This document shows, piece by piece, positions 60,269-64,000 of a DNA stretch of 64,000 bases; the stretch's first letter is position 1; the number at the start of each line of letters is the position of its first letter. The notes beneath the pieces were generated by a model. That model was given only the letters and a program-made list of their open reading frames with translations. It was not told the origin of the DNA and ran no database searches. Origin of the DNA: Haloarcula sp. H-GB4 (GTDB taxonomy: Archaea; Halobacteriota; Halobacteria; Halobacteriales; Haloarculaceae); assembly GCF_030848575.1 (NCBI RefSeq), contig NZ_JAVDDX010000002.1, forward strand, positions 1-64,000. Reading direction: 5' to 3'. A program made the translations under genes and the position numbers.

Positions 60269-60340
60269 GTCGACGGAGGGCTGTCGCGGACTACGCTGCT
60301 CGATGTGAGAACGGTGTCCGCCGGTCCGCTATATGTGGCG

Positions 60341-60724
60341 TCAGTCCGGATTATTTCTGCGCGCTGGTGGCGTCTTCGACATGACCTTCCCCCACTTCGA
60401 ACGGTTATCCGCGACCTGTCGATAGGCCCGCTCACGGAACCGTTCGTAGTCCTCGAACTGCCGGAGGAACGAGACCAGCGGCCGCGCAGGCTTCCCAAGC
60501 TCGGTGTATGTAAGTGCGGTTTCGATGGACTCTCCGCAGGAATACACGTCTTCCTCGGTCACCAGATGCGAACAGGACTCGTAGTCGTCTGGGAGTCGCT
60601 CCAGCAGGTCGTCGCCGAGCTCAGAGAAGCCGACGATTTCGAGATCGGACCGTTCGTCGATGAAGTCCGCCCACCACGTACAGAAGCCGCAGTCGTCGTC
60701 GTAGACGAGCGTTGCGTCGCTCAT
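60341..60724 (-). CDS. DCC1-like thiol-disulfide oxidoreductase (DUF393)
   Basis: 127 residues from ATG at 60724 (MSDATLVYDDDCGFCTWWADFI). The DxxCxxC motif DDDCGFC near residue 10-15 defines the DCC family of thioredoxin-fold proteins. Further cysteines at ESCSHL and YSCGES. It probably reduces or forms disulfides; no partner is identified. The in-frame upstream sequence is not family-like. Divergent from bolA. Confidence 0.85.
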   Translation of the reverse strand: MSDATLVYDDDCGFCTWWADFIDERSDLEIVGFSELGDDLLERLPDDYESCSHLVTEEDVYSCGESIETALTYTELGKPARPLVSFLRQFEDYERFRERAYRQVADNRSKWGKVMSKTPPARRNNPD

Positions 60725-60833
60725 ATTCGATCTACGCACCCGAGGCACAAACACCTGTGGTTCAGCCGGCAGAGATTGACAGCCGGTGGCCGCGACGCCA
60801 ACTGTTTTGCCCGCCGCTCTCTTCAGAGCGCGT

Positions 60834-61076
60834 ATGGACGAAGATGCGGTCGCCGAACTAATCGAGGAAACGCTTCCGGAAGCACAGGCGATGGTCACCA
60901 CACCACGGGACCCCGACGACGACAAACACTACGCCGTACGCGTGGTTTCGCCAGCGTTCGAAGGAGAATCGCTGGTTGACCAGCACCAGCTCGTCCACGA
61001 CGCGCTGGGGGACCATCTCACCCGCGACATTCACGCTATCGAGCTGACAACGCTGACGCCCGAGGAAGCCGAGTAG
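60834..61076 (+). CDS. bolA: BolA family protein
   Basis: 80 residues from ATG at 60834 (MDEDAVAELIEETLPEAQAMV). The BolA core is FEGESLVDQHQLVHDALGDHLTRDIHAIELTTLTPEE, with conserved histidines (HQLVHD) that can ligate an Fe-S cluster. BolA and monothiol glutaredoxins form a shared [2Fe-2S] complex and take part in iron-sulfur cluster delivery and iron sensing. Next to a monothiol glutaredoxin on the same strand, 65 bases apart. Confidence 0.85.
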   Translation: MDEDAVAELIEETLPEAQAMVTTPRDPDDDKHYAVRVVSPAFEGESLVDQHQLVHDALGDHLTRDIHAIELTTLTPEEAE

Positions 61077-61141
61077 TCAAGTCCCGGCGGCGTGGCTCAC
61101 CCCGTCGGTACGTCTTTATTCCCGACCCCATTAGTGATGGT

Positions 61142-61480
61142 ATGGCATTCGAGCCCGAAGAACTCTCACCAGAAGAGGTCACGGACCAGGTAGACAGCGT
61201 CATCGAGGACAACGAGGTCGTGCTGTTCATGAAAGGTAACGAGCTGATGCCACAGTGTGGCTACTCGAAGAAGGCCCTCGCACTGCTGCAACAGCACCGC
61301 GACGACATCGAGACAGTGGACGTGCTCAAGGCCACCGATGCCTATCGAGAGGCGCTAGAGAGCCACAGTGACCGTGAGACGATTCCACAGACGTTCGTCG
61401 ACGGGGAGTTCATCGGTGGCAGTGACATCCTCGAACAGCTCGACGAGCGCGGCGAACTTGCACAAAAAGTCGGCCAGTAA
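61142..61480 (+). CDS. grxD: Monothiol glutaredoxin (Grx4/GrxD type)
   Basis: 112 residues. Motif PQCGYSKKALALL near residue 39 (one cysteine where CGFS is typical), LFMKGNELMPQ before it, IPQTFVDGEFIGGSDIL later. With the CGYS motif it should bind a [2Fe-2S] cluster with glutathione or, in haloarchaea, gamma-glutamylcysteine. It follows bolA and is probably co-transcribed with it. A small acidic protein gene of the opposite strand ends directly behind it. Confidence 0.88.
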   Translation: MAFEPEELSPEEVTDQVDSVIEDNEVVLFMKGNELMPQCGYSKKALALLQQHRDDIETVDVLKATDAYREALESHSDRETIPQTFVDGEFIGGSDILEQLDERGELAQKVGQ

Positions 61481-61504
61481 GCTCGGCCGGAAGTGGCGGC
61501 GTGG

Positions 61505-61684
61505 TTACTCCTCGTCTTCGTCTTTCATGTCGCCGAGTTTGTCGACGAGGTCGCTCGTGGTCGCCTCTGTCTCGAAGGAAACCGACCCGTCGTGGTCGTT
61601 CTCGTGGACCGCAACACCCTCGCTGTCGTCCGCGTCTACGTCGTTGTCCTTCTGTTCGGATTCATCGTAGCTACCAAAGCCCAT
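61505..61684 (-). CDS. DUF5786-like acidic small protein
   Basis: 59 residues (MGFGSYDESEQKDNDVDADD...), highly acidic, with a C-terminal segment TSDLVDKLGDMKDEDEE. The opening MGFGSYDESEQ is characteristic of the haloarchaeal DUF5786 family. Role unknown. It converges with grxD and overlaps no other gene. Confidence 0.8.
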   Translation of the reverse strand: MGFGSYDESEQKDNDVDADDSEGVAVHENDHDGSVSFETEATTSDLVDKLGDMKDEDEE

Positions 61685-61858
61685 ACAAATACAACTCGCA
61701 GTCGCACACTAAAATTCGCCGGTTCTCGCCGAGACACGACTCTACAGTGACATAGCGAGACAAGCAAAGGTTCTTTACCATGCTTGCACTCCCGCTAGAT
61801 AACGGCAGTCGAGAGCCGTGGTTTTACCGACGGCTATCGGGCCTCCATCTCCAAACTT

Positions 61859-63781
61859 ATGAGTTCCGCAGACGAGACACTTGATAGAATCAAAGCACAG
61901 GTCGAAGAAGAGACACCGGACGACATCGAAATCGAATCCGTCGCGTTCGAGGGACCGGAATTGGTTATTTACACGCCGGACGCGCAGACGGTCGCCAACC
62001 GCGACGGCATCGTCAGAAACCTCGCACAGACGCTGCGTAAACGAATCAACGTTCGCCCCACGCAGGAAGCCCTCGTCCCGCCAAACGAAGCCCGGTCTCG
62101 AATCACGCAGACGATTCCAGAGGACGCCGGTGTCCAGAATCTGGATTTCGATCGGCAGACCGGTGAGGTGTTTATCGAGGCGGAAAAGCCCGGTCGCGTC
62201 ATTGGCCGTCACGGGGCGACGCTGGACGAGATCTCCGCCTCTGTCGGGTGGACGCCCGAAGTCGTCCGGACGCCACCGATGGAGTCTTCGACTGTCTCGA
62301 ACGTCCGGAACTACCTCAAGCAGGAACGCGAAGAACGGCGGGACATCCTCCAGCGCGTCGGTCGCCAAATCAACCGTCCCACCACGAGCGACGAAGACTG
62401 GGTTCGGCTTACCACGCTCGGCTGCTGTCGCGAGGTCGGGCGCGCCGCGTTCATCCTCTCGACGCCGGAGTCCCGCATTCTCATCGACTGTGGCGACAAG
62501 CCGGGCGCCGAGGGCGAGGTCCCGTACCTCCAAGCGCCCGAGGCGCTCGCCGCGGGGCCGAATTCCCTCGATGCCGTTGTCCTAACACACGCACACCTCG
62601 ACCACTCCGCGCTCATTCCTATCCTGTTCAAGTACGGCTACGACGGGCCGATTTACACGACCGCGCCGACGCGAGACCTGATGGGCCTGCTCCAACTGGA
62701 CTACCTCGACGTGGCCTCTAAGGAGGGCCGCACCCCGCCCTACGAGAGCCAGCAGGTCCGAGACGCGCTGAAACACACGATTCCGCTGGAGTTCGGCAAT
62801 GTCACCGACATCGCGCCGGACATCAAGCTCACGATGCACAACGCCGGCCACATTCTGGGCTCGGCGGTGTGTCACTTCCATATCGGTGAGGGGCGGTACA
62901 ACGTCGCCTTCTCCGGAGATATCCACTACAAGGACACCCGTCTGCTCGATGGCGCTGTCAACGACTTCCCGCGGGTCGAGACGCTCGTGCTGGAGTCGAC
63001 CTACGGCGGCAAAAACGACTACCAGACTGACCAGTCTGACTCCGAGCGGGTTCTCAGGGACGTCATCAACGAGACCTACGAGAACGACGGCAAGGTGCTG
63101 ATTCCGGCGTTCGCCGTGGGGCGGTCCCAGGAACTCATGCTCGTCCTCGAAGAGGCGATGCGAAAGGGCGACATCCCGACGATGCCGGTGTACCTCGATG
63201 GGATGATTCGGGAGGCGACAGCCATCCACACCGCGTATCCAGAGTACCTCCGGGACGACCTCCGCCAGCGCATTCTCTACGAGGACGAGAACCCATTCCT
63301 CGCCGAGCAGTTCGAACAGGTCGACGGCGGCGACGAGATGCGACAGGACATCGCCGACGACGAACCGGCAATCGTCCTGACCACCTCCGGGATGGTCACC
63401 GGCGGCCCCGTGATGTCCTGGCTCCGGCTGCTGGGTAGCGAGCCGGACAACACGATGGCCTTCGTCGGCTACCAGGCAGAAGGAACTCTTGGCCGCCAGA
63501 TCCAGCGTGGCCAGGACGAGATTACCCTCGGCGACACGAGCGGGCCACGCGCCGAGCGGGTGAGCCTCAGGCTCAACGTTGAGACGGTCGATGGCTTCTC
63601 CGGCCACGCCGACCGACAGGGGCTTGAGTCGTTCGTCGAGACGATGCACCCGCGACCGGAGAAGATCCTCTGTGTCCACGGCGACGCGTCCACGACGAAC
63701 CAGCTCTCCTCTGCGCTGTACCAGAAGTTCAACATGCGGACCCACAACCCGAAGAACCTCGAAACGTTCCGGCTGTCCTGA
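61859..63781 (+). CDS. cpsf1: aCPSF1 ribonuclease / transcription termination factor
   Basis: 640 residues. Residues 1-150 hold two KH domains (KPGRVIGRHGATLDEIS, after an archaeal-type KHa region). Residues 180-390 are a metallo-beta-lactamase domain (LIDCGDKPGAEGE, HAHLDHSALI), and 390-580 the beta-CASP insertion (ALINGS-like region; GGDEMRQDIADDEPAIVLTTSGMVTGG), ending with VHGDAS and FSGHADRQGL. This is the universal archaeal FttA/aCPSF1 that cleaves at U-rich 3' ends and ends transcription. Zinc ligands are intact. Monocistronic. Confidence 0.94.
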   Translation: MSSADETLDRIKAQVEEETPDDIEIESVAFEGPELVIYTPDAQTVANRDGIVRNLAQTLRKRINVRPTQEALVPPNEARSRITQTIPEDAGVQNLDFDRQTGEVFIEAEKPGRVIGRHGATLDEISASVGWTPEVVRTPPMESSTVSNVRNYLKQEREERRDILQRVGRQINRPTTSDEDWVRLTTLGCCREVGRAAFILSTPESRILIDCGDKPGAEGEVPYLQAPEALAAGPNSLDAVVLTHAHLDHSALIPILFKYGYDGPIYTTAPTRDLMGLLQLDYLDVASKEGRTPPYESQQVRDALKHTIPLEFGNVTDIAPDIKLTMHNAGHILGSAVCHFHIGEGRYNVAFSGDIHYKDTRLLDGAVNDFPRVETLVLESTYGGKNDYQTDQSDSERVLRDVINETYENDGKVLIPAFAVGRSQELMLVLEEAMRKGDIPTMPVYLDGMIREATAIHTAYPEYLRDDLRQRILYEDENPFLAEQFEQVDGGDEMRQDIADDEPAIVLTTSGMVTGGPVMSWLRLLGSEPDNTMAFVGYQAEGTLGRQIQRGQDEITLGDTSGPRAERVSLRLNVETVDGFSGHADRQGLESFVETMHPRPEKILCVHGDASTTNQLSSALYQKFNMRTHNPKNLETFRLS

Positions 63782-63796
63782 ACGCCGGACGGCGGT

Positions 63797-64000
63797 TCAG
63801 TTCTCTTCTGAGAGATTCAATCCGGCAAACAGCCGCGCCGAAATCACTTGCTCGACGATATCGACAAGCACGGTGTCGTCGCTCGTGTAATCGGCAAAGA
63901 TGCCAAGCGGTACTTCGCCGCCGGCCATCTCGCGGTGTCCCCCTGCGCTCCCCACGTCACCTAGGGACTCACTCAGAACGTCACCAATGTTGACTCGGGA
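63797..64000 (-). CDS. DHH phosphoesterase, C-terminal part (runs off the edge)
   Basis: 68 codons from the window edge to the TGA at 63797-63799. The visible sequence SAGGHREMAGGEVPLGIFADY is the DHHA1 domain hallmark, close to the one in the DHH gene at 27629-29344. The tail (VISARLFAGLNLSEEN) ends without an acidic extension. It is convergent with aCPSF1. Start and full domain layout lie beyond 64000. Confidence 0.75.
   Translation of the reverse strand, partial: SRVNIGDVLSESLGDVGSAGGHREMAGGEVPLGIFADYTSDDTVLVDIVEQVISARLFAGLNLSEEN

Noticed and set aside
62582-63745. 387-codon frame opposite aCPSF1
   Set aside because: The sense strand encodes intact metallo-beta-lactamase and beta-CASP motifs.

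Overview
This window is chromosomal DNA of an extremely halophilic archaeon (class Halobacteria), most likely Haloarcula or a close relative. The evidence is high GC with GC-rich third codon positions, very acidic proteins, archaeal TATA boxes about 25 bases before start codons (leaderless genes), many families known only from haloarchaea, and an origin whose layout matches the one described for the second chromosomal origin (oriC2-cdc6E) of Haloarcula hispanica. Housekeeping genes (aIF-1A, purA, cysS, aCPSF1) point to the main chromosome. I saw no tRNA, rRNA, CRISPR array, transposase or prophage.

Layout. 1-1.7 kb: unexplained hairpins at the left edge, then aIF-1A and a UPF0058 protein. 1.7-9.5 kb: a tightly overlapping seven-gene minus-strand operon for a type IV pilus-like machine (ATPase PilB, membrane platform PilC, five pilin-like proteins). 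9.6-11.3 kb: an lrpA1-aminotransferase operon. 11.4-19.4 kb: mixed metabolism and regulation (winged helix protein, thioredoxin-like protein, DUF7504-like protein, O-methyltransferase, CheC, acyl-CoA synthetase, lipoprotein, acyl-CoA dehydrogenase), with a short palindromic element at 11.76 kb. 19.4-22.0 kb: a replication origin module, with a 750-bp field of about twelve same-direction 20-bp boxes, then an orc1/cdc6 gene, then two inverted boxes around an AT-rich region and a C-rich tract. 22.2-24.0 kb: lactonase-type metallo-hydrolase and a DICT-domain sensor.

24.2-32 kb: central carbon metabolism (pyruvate-type ferredoxin oxidoreductase porAB, an Lrp regulator, a NAD-binding/DHH protein, a CBS-ParB protein, methylmalonyl-CoA mutase large subunit). 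32-36.8 kb: HTTM protein and a cytochrome oxidase subunit I surrounded by small membrane proteins, including a 30-residue one. 36.8-46.7 kb: a large low-complexity/coiled-coil protein, purA, Trm112, then htpX, a PQQ-type propeller lipoprotein, a DR2241-type protein and the chelatase CbiX. 46.9-52.3 kb: cysS, lipoprotein, CorA, a TctA-like permease.

52.3-64 kb: two MoeA genes (one fused to a substrate-binding-like domain), iron-containing alcohol dehydrogenase, NDH-2, ThuA-like protein, HxlR regulator, CoA-binding protein, DCC protein, an adjacent BolA and monothiol glutaredoxin pair, a 59-residue acidic protein, the transcription-termination nuclease aCPSF1, and the 3' part of a DHH phosphoesterase that runs off the right edge.
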